A stretch of 64,000 bases of DNA from Sphingomonas montanisoli (GCF_008274695.1 NZ_VTOU01000006.1:1-64000); one strand, 5' to 3'. Shown: positions 19,201-27,774, counted from the stretch's first letter. A program made the numbers and translations. Notes: a model not told the origin generated them from the letters alone.

Positions 19201-20467
19201 TACCCACCGCACGCATCAGGCAACCGCGCCGCTGTTCCGTCCGGTATCGACGGACTGCCGCGGCGAGCGGCGCTTCATCTCGACGATCGCCCGCCGCCTC
19301 GACAGCCTTGGCGCCCTGACACGGGGCCAGCGCCAGACGGGCGGCCAGGGTCTGTTCGACCCGCGGGACAATCTTGAAAGCGACTATGCCAAGGAATCCC
19401 TCGAGACATGGTTTCGCCTTTTGGCCAACGGCAAGCTGCGCTCGACCACACTCGACGAATTCCAGACCCTCACCGGACTTGAGCTGGAGGGCGAAGGCGG
19501 CGGGCTGAAGGAGGAGCTGCCGCCCATTCAGCGCTGGCTCAATCGCATTCTCGCGCTGCGCATCGCGCTGCAAAATGCAATCTTCGATGAATATCTCGGT
19601 CTGATCGAGGCCCGGATCGAGGCGGCGCGCGAAGCCGGCACGCTCGATCTTGGTGTCGAGAGCATCAATGCCGAACGCATCACGATCCTCGATCGCACGG
19701 TGATCCGGCGCGACGAGACGAGCGGCGCGGAAACCGAGATCCTGCGCCTCGAAACGGAGGAGCGCTACAAGCCGGTCCCGCTGGACCGCGCGTTGCGGAT
19801 CCTCGGCGACGACGCGCGCCCAATCGTCAATCGCAAGTCCGGCAGGGCCGCGATCCGGTGCAGCACATATTCGCTCACCGACGACGATGGCGAGATCGTT
19901 CGCCGCTACGAGCTGGTTCGGCCGACCCGTTCCGAGCGGATGCGGCAAGACTTGCTGCTCGAAACGATGTGGGAGGAGACCAGCGAGGAGGAATTCTCGG
20001 CCCTGTGGCAGGCCGAGGTAGAGGAGATGCGGGACAAGACGCGCACCAGCACGCTCTATTTGGTCGCGGGTCTGCTCCTGCCGGTCTGGGATCGTCTGCC
20101 CGACGATCACGTTCAGGTCTGGCGGCTGAACACCGATGACGGCCAGTCCTTCCTCGGCCGGATCGTCCCGGCACCGCTGGTGTCGAAGCTCGCGGACGCC
20201 TTCGGGATCAATGCCGCCATCACCGTGTCCAGCGACGATACCGCAAAGCATGTGATGACGACCGGCGAGATATCGTCCGTCGGAGCCTACCGGCTCAAGC
20301 GCAGCCTGGTCGCCGGCCAGCAGCGCCTGGAACTGCTCGATTGGCCGCACACGCGGCTTGCCGAACTCAAGGCGGCGGGCTGTTTTACCGACATCATCCA
20401 GCACAGGACGCGGATGTTCGTCCCCGTCGCGCATGCCGCTGCCGTCATCGAGCGCATCACCGCCTGA
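16250..20467 (+). CDS. Strawberry-notch-type helicase fused to an N6-adenine-type methyltransferase domain
   Basis: A giant protein of 1405 residues. The N-terminal part has a SAM-binding motif (LEPSAGTGLLAVFAAR, about 134-149) and an NPPF catalytic motif (about 200) of N6-adenine DNA methyltransferases. It continues into a superfamily 2 helicase: Walker A GDGTGAGKGRQ near 474, DEAH near 581, and motif VI QGLGRTHRT near 979. This is the layout of the bacterial strawberry-notch-like NTPases carried by plasmids and phages. The ATG at 16250 is chosen because GGAGG lies 6 bp upstream. It probably protects or remodels plasmid DNA on entry; this role is inferred. Confidence 0.88.
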   Translation: MRTSAAALELDFTEPSITAAKAICAVLRQGDDLDRPGLLRTMETAYGSTAADGHWSLRDAYDVLELAQVLHIATLDLPQESAECLAALTALTASLPTHSVRSEEQIALQQFSTPAAIGYLAALAARITATDTILEPSAGTGLLAVFAARVGAKLVLNEIDPARAVMLEAAFPTAPVSRHDGELIHDLLPLSIRPTAVLINPPFSRSMGRHADPLAAFRHLRAALTRLGAGGRCAAILPDRVDTSSRAWAKATEGCAITLHVELPANAYAKHGTSQVVKLIVLEKGSQDDVAFIRCSSFAEVLAAISTPATSLTATPRCSPVRLAPTRAHGSLLGGLSSRPRLSAPIAKAAPSLGALDIGYDVFAEPVPTGEAVGVYLPYRPSRIAIPCASAHPTALVESSAMGSITAPRPSYVPKLPTRVVADRVLSDAQLETLIYAGDAFERDISGLFKAAEEGLLLAPDQDGRPYRTGFFLGDGTGAGKGRQVAAIILDQWLRGRRKHIWISKTETLLEDARRDWTAVGGLALDIQHLNQWKLGTPIGAAEGVLFLTYATLRSNRGDKGTRLQQILDWVGDDFDGMLVFDEAHEMAGVAGGEGRFGIKDGSDQGIAGVRLQNLLPRARVLYVSATGASDVNNLAYATRLGLWGPTTAFADRRAFVDSLRRGGIAAMELIARDLKMQGLYVARALSFAGVEYDILEHRLTPDQVEVYDAYADAWAIIHANLRTALDATRVTDSFSNDTYNSGAKAAALSIFESTKQRFFGQILIGMKLPSLIPAIRADLARGESVVIQLVSTSEAMLNRALAALNAEDRANLDIELSPKEFVMSYLTAAFPVRQMKTFVDDTGKTRSEPMSDEEGRPIFSQEAIEMRDNLVERFCSLPIVGSALDHIIGHFGSDAVAEVTGRSRRIVVDAHGRQRIESRSPRTNLAETDAFMRNEKKILIFSDAGGTGRSYHASLTAENQSRRNHYLLEPGWRADAAIQGLGRTHRTHQATAPLFRPVSTDCRGERRFISTIARRLDSLGALTRGQRQTGGQGLFDPRDNLESDYAKESLETWFRLLANGKLRSTTLDEFQTLTGLELEGEGGGLKEELPPIQRWLNRILALRIALQNAIFDEYLGLIEARIEAAREAGTLDLGVESINAERITILDRTVIRRDETSGAETEILRLETEERYKPVPLDRALRILGDDARPIVNRKSGRAAIRCSTYSLTDDDGEIVRRYELVRPTRSERMRQDLLLETMWEETSEEEFSALWQAEVEEMRDKTRTSTLYLVAGLLLPVWDRLPDDHVQVWRLNTDDGQSFLGRIVPAPLVSKLADAFGINAAITVSSDDTAKHVMTTGEISSVGAYRLKRSLVAGQQRLELLDWPHTRLAELKAAGCFTDIIQHRTRMFVPVAHAAAVIERITA

Positions 20468-20480
20468 CGATCCAGGTCCT

Positions 20481-20585
20481 CTCTCCGCGCTCAGCGCAGG
20501 AGAGGGGAGGGAGCCTTCGGCTTTGTGGGCCTGATGAGCAGGCTCGCGTGACCGCCGAGGCGGCGCGCCAGTTCCAGATGGAGAC
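20481..20585 (+). promoter_or_regulatory. Multi-hairpin leader of the ParB-like gene
   Basis: A stem CTCTCC-GCGC/GCGC-A-GGAGAG runs into the shared motif GGGGAGGGAGCCTTCGGCTTT (20505-20525). Two more hairpins follow (GCCTG/CAGGC and CCGCC/GGCGG) before GGAGA and the ATG at 20591. Confidence 0.45.
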
Positions 20586-20590
20586 GACCG

Positions 20591-22654
20591 ATGATCCAGT
20601 CCGTGAAGGTCAAGAACCTCTCGCTGTCCAAGGACAATGTCCGCAAATCCAGCCGTGAGGCCGGTATCGACGCCCTCGCCGCCAGCATCGCAACGCAAGG
20701 CTTGTTGCAGAACCTCATCGTTACCCCGCTCAAGAAGGCGGGCCATTTCACCGTCAAGGCGGGCGGGCGCCGGCTGCGCGCACTCCAGAGCCTGATCGAA
20801 CAGGGCACGTTGCCCGCCGACCATGTCGTGCCTGTCCTCGTCCTTACCGACGACGACAACTCGGTCGAGGCCAGCCTCACCGAGAACTTCCAGCGCGTTC
20901 CGATGAACCCGGCGGATGAAAGCACCGCGTTCAACTTCCTCATCCAGAAGGGGATGACCGCCGAGGACGTTGCCAAGCGACAGGGTGTCACCACCCGCTT
21001 CGTCGAGCAGCGGGTGCGGCTTGCCGAGCTCGCGCCGAGCGTGTTCCAGGCGCTCGCCGCTGGCGAAATCACCCTGGGTGTCGCCCAGGCCTATGCCGTG
21101 ACGAGCGACATCGATCGACAGGCGCGCGTCTTCGCACAGATGAGAACCTCCTATTACGGCGATCAGCCCGACAACATCCGGCGTGCGATCCTCAACGGCA
21201 CGATCAAGGCGAACGATGCCAAGGCGCGGTTCATCGGTCGCGATGCCTATGTCGCGGCAGGCGGCCGCATCGAGGGTGATCTCTTTGCCGCCGAGGGGGA
21301 CGAGAACTGGATCGACGTCGATCTTCTCGAAGATCTTGCCGGCAAAAAGCTGGAGGCGGCCGCTGCCGAACTCGCGCAGGCGGAGGGCCTCGCGTTCGTG
21401 ACGCCGATCGCGGCCACCCACGTTCCCTATGATCTCGAGCGTCAACTTCATGAGTTTCACGCGCCCGCGCGGCCGCTCAGCGAGGAGGAAAGCGCGCGTG
21501 TCGAAGCGCTTTCGGCCGAAAATGACCAACTCGTCGAGCAGCTTGAGTGTGAACTGGCCGACGGGACGCCGGAAGCTGAAGCGGCGAACGATCGCCTCGA
21601 CGAGATCGAACGGGAGCTTGAGGGCATCGAGGATTCCCGTCGCGAGATCGATCCGGCGGTCCGGGCGCAGATCGGGACGTTCGTCTATATCGGTGGCGAT
21701 GGCGAAGCCCGCGTTCACACCCGCATGTTCAGCGAGAAGCCCGTTGTCGATCCCAATGCTCCGCCCAAGGCGACGGGCGGCGCCAATGGAGATGATGGTG
21801 CCGGTGACATCGATCATGGACCCAAGCTCAGCGCTACGCTGATCGACGAACTGGCGACCCAGCGCCGGCAGATCCTCGTCGCCCATATCGCCAGCGATCC
21901 AGCGATGGCGCTGGACCTCACCATCTTCCTGATGGCGCAGAATGTCGTCTTCGAGCAGAACTACGTCCGCACCCACTCGACGCTCAAGTCCGGCGGCGCG
22001 CAATTCCCGATCTTCGGCTTCCGCGACGAGGGGTCGATGGCGTCGCAGACCATCGAGGATCAGCGCCAGCGTCTCGATACGAGCTGGGCCGGTCACAAGA
22101 CCATGACCGAGCGCTTCGAAGCCTTTCGTGCGCTCGACGACGAGGCCCGCGGCAGTTGGGTGGCCTTCTCGATCGCACGTACGCTGGAACCGAGCCTGAA
22201 CATTGCCGAGGGCGGACGGTCCAACGGGTTCCATGACCATCTTGGTCGCGCGCTCGACATTCAGGTCGAGCATTGGTGGCGCCCCACGGCCGAGAACTTC
22301 TTCGGCCGCGTGAAAAAGGAGGTCATGCTCGCCGCGCTCGAGGACATTGGCGGGCCGATCCTGCGCGGGCGCTACAAGGACGCCAAGAAGGGCGACCTTG
22401 CCGCAACCTGCGCCTCGCTCTGCAACGGGCAGGGGATCGTCGAGGCCGAAATCCGCGAAAAGGCGACGGCCTGGCTGCCTGATGCCATGCGCTTCGACGG
22501 CATCGAGCAGCCCGAGACCATCGCGCTGCGCTCGACGTTCATCGACGAGGCCGATGACGTCGATCCCGGCGATGATGGTGATGATGTCGATGATGAGTCG
22601 GGCTTGGAGGACGCGCCGCGCGACGGTCAGGACGACTTGAGCGAGGCGGCCTGA
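20591..22654 (+). CDS. ParB/Spo0J-domain protein, long plasmid type
   Basis: A 687-residue protein. The first 200 residues form a ParB-like nuclease/DNA-binding domain: NVRKSSREAGIDALAASIATQGLLQNLIV, GGRRLRAL, ENFQRVPMNPADES, then a helix-turn-helix KRQGVTTRFVEQRVRLAELAP. The rest is a long charged region with coiled-coil potential (about 320-390) and an acidic C-terminus rich in Asp. It is not beside a parA gene, so classical partitioning is doubtful. Such ParB-like proteins occur with strawberry-notch helicases and ArdC on sphingomonad plasmids, suggesting a role in DNA protection or transfer establishment (inference). Confidence 0.78.
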   Translation: MIQSVKVKNLSLSKDNVRKSSREAGIDALAASIATQGLLQNLIVTPLKKAGHFTVKAGGRRLRALQSLIEQGTLPADHVVPVLVLTDDDNSVEASLTENFQRVPMNPADESTAFNFLIQKGMTAEDVAKRQGVTTRFVEQRVRLAELAPSVFQALAAGEITLGVAQAYAVTSDIDRQARVFAQMRTSYYGDQPDNIRRAILNGTIKANDAKARFIGRDAYVAAGGRIEGDLFAAEGDENWIDVDLLEDLAGKKLEAAAAELAQAEGLAFVTPIAATHVPYDLERQLHEFHAPARPLSEEESARVEALSAENDQLVEQLECELADGTPEAEAANDRLDEIERELEGIEDSRREIDPAVRAQIGTFVYIGGDGEARVHTRMFSEKPVVDPNAPPKATGGANGDDGAGDIDHGPKLSATLIDELATQRRQILVAHIASDPAMALDLTIFLMAQNVVFEQNYVRTHSTLKSGGAQFPIFGFRDEGSMASQTIEDQRQRLDTSWAGHKTMTERFEAFRALDDEARGSWVAFSIARTLEPSLNIAEGGRSNGFHDHLGRALDIQVEHWWRPTAENFFGRVKKEVMLAALEDIGGPILRGRYKDAKKGDLAATCASLCNGQGIVEAEIREKATAWLPDAMRFDGIEQPETIALRSTFIDEADDVDPGDDGDDVDDESGLEDAPRDGQDDLSEAA

Positions 22655-22682
22655 CGCCCGTCTGCACGGTTCGAGGCGACTG

Positions 22683-22718
22683 GGGGCGGCACTCTTCGCG
22701 GAGTGTCGCCCCTCCTTT
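22683..22718 (+). terminator. Intrinsic terminator after the ParB-like gene
   Basis: A 12-bp stem (GGGGCGGCACTC with GAGTGTCGCCCC, one G-T pair) around a 6-nt loop, followed by TCCTTTTG. Confidence 0.75.
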
Positions 22719-22734
22719 TGTGCCCCGGCGGCAA

Positions 22735-22767
22735 TCTCTCTGAGGGGAGGGTGCCGGTCCGGGCTCG
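22735..22767 (+). promoter_or_regulatory. Purine-rich leader motif upstream of ardC
   Basis: TGAGGGGAGGGTGCC followed by GGTCCGGGC, a member of the leader family described in the findings. It lies 26 bp upstream of the ardC start. Confidence 0.4.
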
Positions 22768-22792
22768 CCTCTACCAGATCAGGAGAATGACC

Positions 22793-23716
22793 GTGGCAAA
22801 GACCACCGATAAACCGTCGCCTGCCGACACCATCACCAACGCGATCATCGACAAACTCGAAGCGGGCGTACGCCCTTGGGTTAAACCGTGGCGACCTGGC
22901 CTTGGCGGCCGTCCCCTTCGCGCGACCGGCGACCCGTATAAGGGCATCAATTGCTTCTGGCTGTGGCTCTGCGCCGAAGGCGCCGGCTACCATTCTCGCA
23001 CCTGGATGACCTATAAGCAGGCACAGGCGATGGGTGGCCAGGTCCGCGAAGGCGAGCGGTCGCAAATCGCCATTTTCTACAAATCGTACAGCAAAACCGT
23101 GGAGTCGCCCGTCACCGGCGACTCCACGGACGAAATGCGACGCGTGCTGCGATCCTACGCCGTCTTCAATGCCGATCAGATCGAGGGGCTGCCGGAGAAA
23201 TTTTATCCATGCCCCCTCAGCGTGGTCGCCCCCGACGACGAGCTGCCGGCTCGCGCGCAGCGCTTCCTCGATGCCCTTCCGGCGAGGGTTCACCAGTGCG
23301 GCGATCGGGCCTTCTACGATCGTGTTGCCGACAGCATCACGATGCCGCCCGTCGCGTTGTTTTCCACCCGTGCCTATTTCGCTTCGACGTTAGCGCATGA
23401 GGCAGGGCATTGGACCGGCCATCCTGACCGGCTCAACCGAGAATTCGGCAGGAAATTCGGCGACAACGCCTATGCTTTCGAAGAGCTTTGCGCCGAGATG
23501 ACATCCGCCCTGCTTGGCGCGGATCTTGGCCTCCCGACCGCCCATATCGACGATCATGCAGCGTATATCGGCTCGTGGCTCGCGGTGCTGCGCAAGGATT
23601 CCCGCGCCATCATGACGGCTGCGGCAAAAGCCGAAGCGGCCGCCGCCTTTCTGCTCCGCGCAACTGGCCTCGCCACGTCGGACGTCGCCCAGGAGCAGAT
23701 CCGTGAAGCAGCATGA
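22793..23716 (+). CDS. ardC: ArdC-type antirestriction protein (ssDNA-binding and zincin domains)
   Basis: A 307-residue protein. The N-terminal domain (ITNAIIDKLEAGVRPWVKPW...NPYKGIN-like) is the ArdC N-terminal ssDNA-binding fold. The C-terminal domain is a zincin-like metallopeptidase with HEAGHWTGH near residue 202 and a downstream EELCAEMTSA glutamate helix. ArdC proteins bind incoming single-stranded plasmid DNA and shield it from host restriction. I place the start at GTG 22793, because AGGAG at 22781-22785 has the right spacing for it and is too close for the ATG at 22787. Confidence 0.87.
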   Translation: MAKTTDKPSPADTITNAIIDKLEAGVRPWVKPWRPGLGGRPLRATGDPYKGINCFWLWLCAEGAGYHSRTWMTYKQAQAMGGQVREGERSQIAIFYKSYSKTVESPVTGDSTDEMRRVLRSYAVFNADQIEGLPEKFYPCPLSVVAPDDELPARAQRFLDALPARVHQCGDRAFYDRVADSITMPPVALFSTRAYFASTLAHEAGHWTGHPDRLNREFGRKFGDNAYAFEELCAEMTSALLGADLGLPTAHIDDHAAYIGSWLAVLRKDSRAIMTAAAKAEAAAAFLLRATGLATSDVAQEQIREAA

Positions 23717-23788
23717 TCGCGGCGATCGCCCGCCCAGACCCCGGCGGCTACCGCCGGTTTGCCGTAGCGTTCAGTCGCGGCAAGGGCA

Positions 23789-23843
23789 GGGGAGGAGAGG
23801 GCGCCTTCGGCTTTTTGAGCGCGCCAGGGCGCTCAGAAGGAGG
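23789..23843 (+). promoter_or_regulatory. Leader motif and hairpin upstream of the 211-residue gene
   Basis: GGGGAGGAGAGGGCGCC-TTC-GGC is followed by a perfect 7-bp hairpin TGAGCGC-N6-GCGCTCA and then the ribosome binding site AAGGAGG. It has the same order of elements as the leader at 20499. Confidence 0.5.
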
Positions 23844-23848
23844 CTGCC

Positions 23849-24484
23849 ATGCTCTACGATACGCTCTACCGCCACAATCAGGCCCTTTCCCCCGCCGGTC
23901 TGGACCATCTGCCGGCGGCGCTCCACGCCCTCAACGCCGCCGTCGACGATTGTCAGCGTGCCGGCAAGCCTGTCGCCGGCGACGCGGCAATCCTTCTTCT
24001 CATCCGCCATCTGGCAGACGTTGCCGAACGCGATACGCCCAGCGTGAACGTCCTTCGCCTCCGTTGCGAAGCGGATCGCCTGGCGGTCGCCGCCGCGCCA
24101 GCGCTGCTCGACATCGCCGGGCAGAGCGTCGGCGGAAACTACCACGCCAAACGTACCTTCCACTCTCAGGCGCGTCGCGCGCTTGCACGTCTCGCGACGG
24201 CGATCGGCCTCGACGCGGACGACGCTCGTATCAACACCGTCATGGGTGCCGATCACGAAGACGGCACGACGGAGCTGCGCCACGCGGATTTCGCCGTTCG
24301 CGTGGTCCCGCGCGGCTTCCTCCCGGACAGCGAGGTATCGATCAGCCGCTGTCGCGACGGGCAGGAGGTTGGCAAACCCCACCACGCGCCGATCGCCGAA
24401 TTGCTCGACGTGGCCGCGTTCCAGCGCCGGCTTGCCGGCACGCCCGGCGATATCGGCGCCGTGCGCCTCGCGGCCGCCGCCTGA
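23849..24484 (+). CDS. Conserved plasmid protein of unknown function
   Basis: A 211-residue, alanine-rich, mostly helical protein with no membrane segment. I recognise no domain. Residues 110-190 (RRALARLATAIGLDADDARINTVMG...) are more mixed and may be a small alpha/beta fold. The start has an AAGGAGG ribosome binding site 5 bp upstream. It lies between ardC and a DUF6927-like gene in the same orientation, so it probably belongs to the establishment/antirestriction block. It may be a structural partner of its neighbours. Confidence 0.65.
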   Translation: MLYDTLYRHNQALSPAGLDHLPAALHALNAAVDDCQRAGKPVAGDAAILLLIRHLADVAERDTPSVNVLRLRCEADRLAVAAAPALLDIAGQSVGGNYHAKRTFHSQARRALARLATAIGLDADDARINTVMGADHEDGTTELRHADFAVRVVPRGFLPDSEVSISRCRDGQEVGKPHHAPIAELLDVAAFQRRLAGTPGDIGAVRLAAAA

Positions 24485-24509
24485 ACCCCGAAATTGCAGG
24501 AGATCCCTC

Positions 24510-25121
24510 ATGGGTTGGCTCTTCATGCGCGATATGGGTGGCTACGCCACTCCGCGCTCCTATCTCGACAACCAGTTCACCTATGCGCACGCGGATCATC
24601 GACTCACGGTTCTCGCGTCTTCGATGGTCGGTTCGACCTATTACGCGGCGTGCGAACGGATCGAGGCGTCCGGCGCTCGGGCCGTCTTCGCCGTCGTGTG
24701 CCTGACCAGGCAAAGTACCGGCGCGCGCGACGGCTGCACGTTCGGCTACAAAGATATGACGGAAACGATGGGACCGTGCGAAAGCGACTGTCCCGCTGCA
24801 ATTCTCGATGAATTGACCGAGACCGACAGCATCTACGCTTCCGAATGGCGCGCACGCTGTCGTGCCAACCTGGTTCGCCGCAAGCTCGAACGCGCGAAGC
24901 CGGCCCCGAAACCGGGACAGACCATCGTCTTCGACGAACCCATGCGTTTCAATGACGGCGAAGATCGCGACCGCTTCACGGTCATTGCCAATCCGAAGGG
25001 CAGGGCACCGCTCTTTCGCGATCCCATAACCGGCGCTGTGTGCCGGATCGCAAAGTTCAAGACGCGTGCATACCGGCTTATCAACCCGACCATCGTCCCG
25101 AAGGACTCGGCCGATGGTTGA
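24510..25121 (+). CDS. Plasmid protein beginning MGWLF (DUF6927-like)
   Basis: A 203-residue protein starting MGWLFMRDMGGYATPRSYLDNQF. This N-terminus recurs in a family of plasmid-borne proteins of unknown function. It contains four cysteines, CTFGYKDMTETMGPCESDC plus a later one, that could bind a metal. The ATG at 24510 follows AGGAG; the open frame extends upstream only through the preceding gene. Its stop overlaps the PAPS-reductase-like gene, so the two are co-translated. Family assignment is from memory of the N-terminal pattern. Confidence 0.65.
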   Translation: MGWLFMRDMGGYATPRSYLDNQFTYAHADHRLTVLASSMVGSTYYAACERIEASGARAVFAVVCLTRQSTGARDGCTFGYKDMTETMGPCESDCPAAILDELTETDSIYASEWRARCRANLVRRKLERAKPAPKPGQTIVFDEPMRFNDGEDRDRFTVIANPKGRAPLFRDPITGAVCRIAKFKTRAYRLINPTIVPKDSADG

Positions 25122-26037
25122 GCGCGCGCCAGTGATCGCGGCTTGGGGCGCGGGCGTCGATTCCACCGCCATGATCATCGAGCTCGTCGAACGAGGCGAG
25201 CCGATCGATATGGTGTTGTTCGCCGATACCGGATCCGAGAAGACCGATACCTATGCGTTCATTCCGGTCTTTCGTCGTTGGATGGACCGTCACGATGTCG
25301 TGTCCGAGATCGTCCGCTACGAACCGCGAAATTTCAAACATTGGCCGCCCTATGATAGCTTGGGCACCAACATGCTGACCAACGCCACCCTGCCGTCCAA
25401 GGCATTTGGGCGGGGGTCGTGCTCGCTCAAATGGAAGGTGGCGCCGCAGGACAAATGGACGGCGCAATGGGCGCCCGCGATACGGTGCTGGGGAGAGGGC
25501 GGACGTGTCGTCAAACTGATCGGCTATGACTGTTCCAGTGCCGATCAGCGCCGCTACGCCCATGCCGAGGGATATGCCGACCCTCGCTATGACTATCGGT
25601 ATCCTCTTCGCGAACTGGGCTGGACCCGGGCGGATTGCACTGCGCGTATTGAGCGTGCGGGCCTCCCTGTACCGCCCAAATCCTCATGTTTCTTCTGTCC
25701 CGCAATGCGGCCGCACGAGGTGGATGCGCTCTCCAAGGATGAGCTTCGCACCATCGTTCTGATGGAGGCCCGCGCAAAACCGCGCTTGCGCACGATCGAG
25801 GGCCTCTGGCGCAAGCCCGTTGTCGGGCGCGGCGGGGCGATACCGAGACCGGGCAATATCACCGCCTATATCCGTGAGCTCGGCCTTCTTGCACCGAGCG
25901 AGGTTGATCGGATCGTCGCGGATGCACCGCTCGCGCTGGTCGCGTTCCAGGCGGCCCAAGCGCGCAAACCCATCGAGCAGCGCATGTCGATGGCGCGCTG
26001 GCTCGACGCATTCCACCGGGGTCAGTCCGCAGGCTGA
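25114..26037 (+). CDS. PP-loop ATP pyrophosphatase, PAPS reductase-like
   Basis: A 307-residue adenine-nucleotide alpha-hydrolase. The PP-loop is AWGAGVDSTAM (near residues 9-19), with FADTGSEK after the second strand. Two cysteine clusters (GRGSCSLKWK and SSCFFCPAM) resemble the Fe-S or thiol sites of PAPS reductase and DndC-like proteins. It overlaps the previous gene by 8 bp. No other sulfate-assimilation gene is near, and the neighbours are DNA-protection genes. A role in nucleic-acid modification is therefore at least as likely as sulfate reduction. Confidence 0.75.
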   Translation: MVERAPVIAAWGAGVDSTAMIIELVERGEPIDMVLFADTGSEKTDTYAFIPVFRRWMDRHDVVSEIVRYEPRNFKHWPPYDSLGTNMLTNATLPSKAFGRGSCSLKWKVAPQDKWTAQWAPAIRCWGEGGRVVKLIGYDCSSADQRRYAHAEGYADPRYDYRYPLRELGWTRADCTARIERAGLPVPPKSSCFFCPAMRPHEVDALSKDELRTIVLMEARAKPRLRTIEGLWRKPVVGRGGAIPRPGNITAYIRELGLLAPSEVDRIVADAPLALVAFQAAQARKPIEQRMSMARWLDAFHRGQSAG

Positions 26038-26062
26038 CCCCTCACTAGCTACGGAGACTCTC

Positions 26063-26509
26063 ATGGCCGATCGCGCTTCTGTCGCGATCCGCATCAGCGG
26101 ATCGCTGTGCCCTGACCTCCTTCCCGGCTTCTGCGCTGCCCTTGCGAGCGACGGCGCCTTCACCGATTGGGAGGGCACCGCGTTCGATCCGGACGATCTC
26201 GATACGAGCGTTCCCCTGTACCTGGCCGACCATGAGGTTGCCTGGGGCCGGTTCGAGGCGATCGAGACTTTCTGTGTCAATCATGCCCTTGTCTTCGCGC
26301 GCTGGGCTGGCGGCGCTCCCGGGGCGTTCGGCCCGGAGCGGGTGGTCTTTGACGGCACGACCGTTCGGCGTTTCAGCGCCTCGGACGATGACGAGATCCT
26401 GATCTCGGCGGAAACGGTGCGCGGTCTCGGCAGCTACGCGGCGGTGCTGTCGCATCTCGCAGCGGCGGAATTGGAGATACCCCCGTTCCGAATCGACGGC
26501 AGAAGCTGA
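26063..26509 (+). CDS. Small conserved plasmid protein, unknown function
   Basis: A 148-residue acidic protein with no membrane segment and no domain that I recognise. The ATG at 26063 follows GGAGA with good spacing. It lies 25 bp after the PAPS-reductase-like gene, in the same orientation. An aromatic-rich middle (DHEVAWGRFEAIETFCVNHALVFARWAGG) suggests a folded globular protein, not an artefact. Confidence 0.6.
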   Translation: MADRASVAIRISGSLCPDLLPGFCAALASDGAFTDWEGTAFDPDDLDTSVPLYLADHEVAWGRFEAIETFCVNHALVFARWAGGAPGAFGPERVVFDGTTVRRFSASDDDEILISAETVRGLGSYAAVLSHLAAAELEIPPFRIDGRS

Positions 26510-26585
26510 GGGCAAAGCGAAACCGGTTTGTGTCGACACCTCCCCGCCAGAGGATGCCGCATATGGGCGCCCGCGAGGCGCTGGC

Positions 26586-26643
26586 AACCCGCGAACGGCG
26601 GGCCGAGTTGCCGTGTGCCACGGCTGCCCGCACCACCCCTTGT
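26586..26643 (+). ncRNA. Structured leader element, copy 1 (upstream of DUF2493 gene)
   Basis: The last 45 nt (26599-26643) are identical to 28848-28892. It can fold as CCCG/CGGG with a variable 7-nt loop, followed by a 6-bp hairpin GCCGTG-TGC-CACGGC. The CGGGC strand can instead pair with GCCCG (26626-26630). It ends 109 nt before the DUF2493 start. Confidence 0.6.
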
Positions 26644-26752
26644 TCGCGAGTTTCCCTCGGCTGTGCCTCGGTGCCAGCCCCTCTTTTGCGAGCGCCCGGA
26701 GGATGCGCATCCGGCGGAGAGGCCGCCGGCACAGACAGAAAGGCTCGCTATC

Positions 26753-27700
26753 ATGTCCACATCGCTTGCAGCCGCACTCGCGGCACTGGAGCTAGGGCAC
26801 CTCGAACCCCGTGCTGAAGATCTCAGTGGCATGGCGCCGCCTCCAACCGAGGCGCTGGAGCAGACCGTCACCGCAATCTGGAGCGATCTCTTCACGACGA
26901 TGGGAAACACCGCGCTGGAGCGCGACATCGAAGACCTGGGCTGGGGCCTGGTGAACCTCTTCCACCGCGCCGCCGCCAAGAAACACGGGCTGGTCGATCG
27001 GTTGACCGACGACATCCGCCTTCTCCTCGCCGAACAGGACGGCTCCGAAATCAGCACGGCCAATCTGGAGGAAAAGATCGATCTCGCCAAGAAGGTCGAG
27101 GAATCCGCTGGTGCCTTCGAAATCATGCGCGATGTCGCCGCCGCCCACTATATCCGGGAGACCGGGAGATCGTGGGTGCCATCGTCCGGCAACCGCATCT
27201 CGCTCGGCGTCACCGCCGGGATCGTCGATGGCCATGCCTTCCTGCGGGCGCGCCGCGAGCGGGCTTTGAACGCCAACACCGCGCAAGGTACGCCGGTTGT
27301 GTTCGCCGGTGGCCGCCTCAGCTTCGCCAACGACGACGATATGAAGACGTTCGCCGATAACCTGCTGGCCACCCTCAACAAGGTTCGCGCCCATGTCGGC
27401 GACATGTATCTCGTACACGGCGGCGATATGAAGGGTATCGAGCGGCTTGCAGCGTCCTGGGCCGAGCAGAATGGCATCCAGCAGGTGCGGTTCGGTCTCG
27501 ATCGCAAACTCGGAGATCGCGCGGGCTTCCGTCGCAACGAGCAGATGCTCTCGCTCAAGCCGCGGTTCGTGGTCGCCTTCCAGGGCAACGGCGTGACGGA
27601 GCGGCTTGTCATCGAAGCCAAGGCTCGGGGACTGCGTGTCGTTGATCGCCGCGGCCCATTGGGAAGCCCTCCCGCAGCTGCTCGTCGCGCTGCGGACTGA
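26753..27700 (+). CDS. DUF2493 / YpsA-related SLOG-domain protein
   Basis: A 315-residue protein. The C-terminal 120 residues (VVFAGGRLSF...MYLVHGGDMKGIERLAASWA...VVAFQGNGVTERLVIEAKARGLRVV) match the Rossmann-like DUF2493 (SLOG) domain, which binds nucleotides or nucleotide-derived ligands. The N-terminal 190 residues are helical, with coiled-coil character around 85-125. SLOG proteins on mobile elements are often thought to sense nucleotide signals in conflict systems. The actual ligand is unknown. It has a long leader with the structured element described at 26586. Confidence 0.78.
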   Translation: MSTSLAAALAALELGHLEPRAEDLSGMAPPPTEALEQTVTAIWSDLFTTMGNTALERDIEDLGWGLVNLFHRAAAKKHGLVDRLTDDIRLLLAEQDGSEISTANLEEKIDLAKKVEESAGAFEIMRDVAAAHYIRETGRSWVPSSGNRISLGVTAGIVDGHAFLRARRERALNANTAQGTPVVFAGGRLSFANDDDMKTFADNLLATLNKVRAHVGDMYLVHGGDMKGIERLAASWAEQNGIQQVRFGLDRKLGDRAGFRRNEQMLSLKPRFVVAFQGNGVTERLVIEAKARGLRVVDRRGPLGSPPAAARRAAD

Positions 27701-27774
27701 AGCCGCGGGCCGCCGGTTTCCCGGCGGCCCCTTTTCGCTGCGCTTACCGTCGTCCCCTGGAAATTCCCGCAGGC

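Noticed and set aside
18701-23293. A 1530-codon open frame on the minus strand
   Set aside because: It is antisense to the helicase, ParB-like and ardC genes, has no recognisable domain and a composition typical of GC-rich shadow frames.
23713-24705. 330-codon plus-strand frame overlapping the ardC end
   Set aside because: Despite an ATGA-like overlap it is Arg/Pro-rich and conflicts with the better-supported genes at 23849 and 24510.
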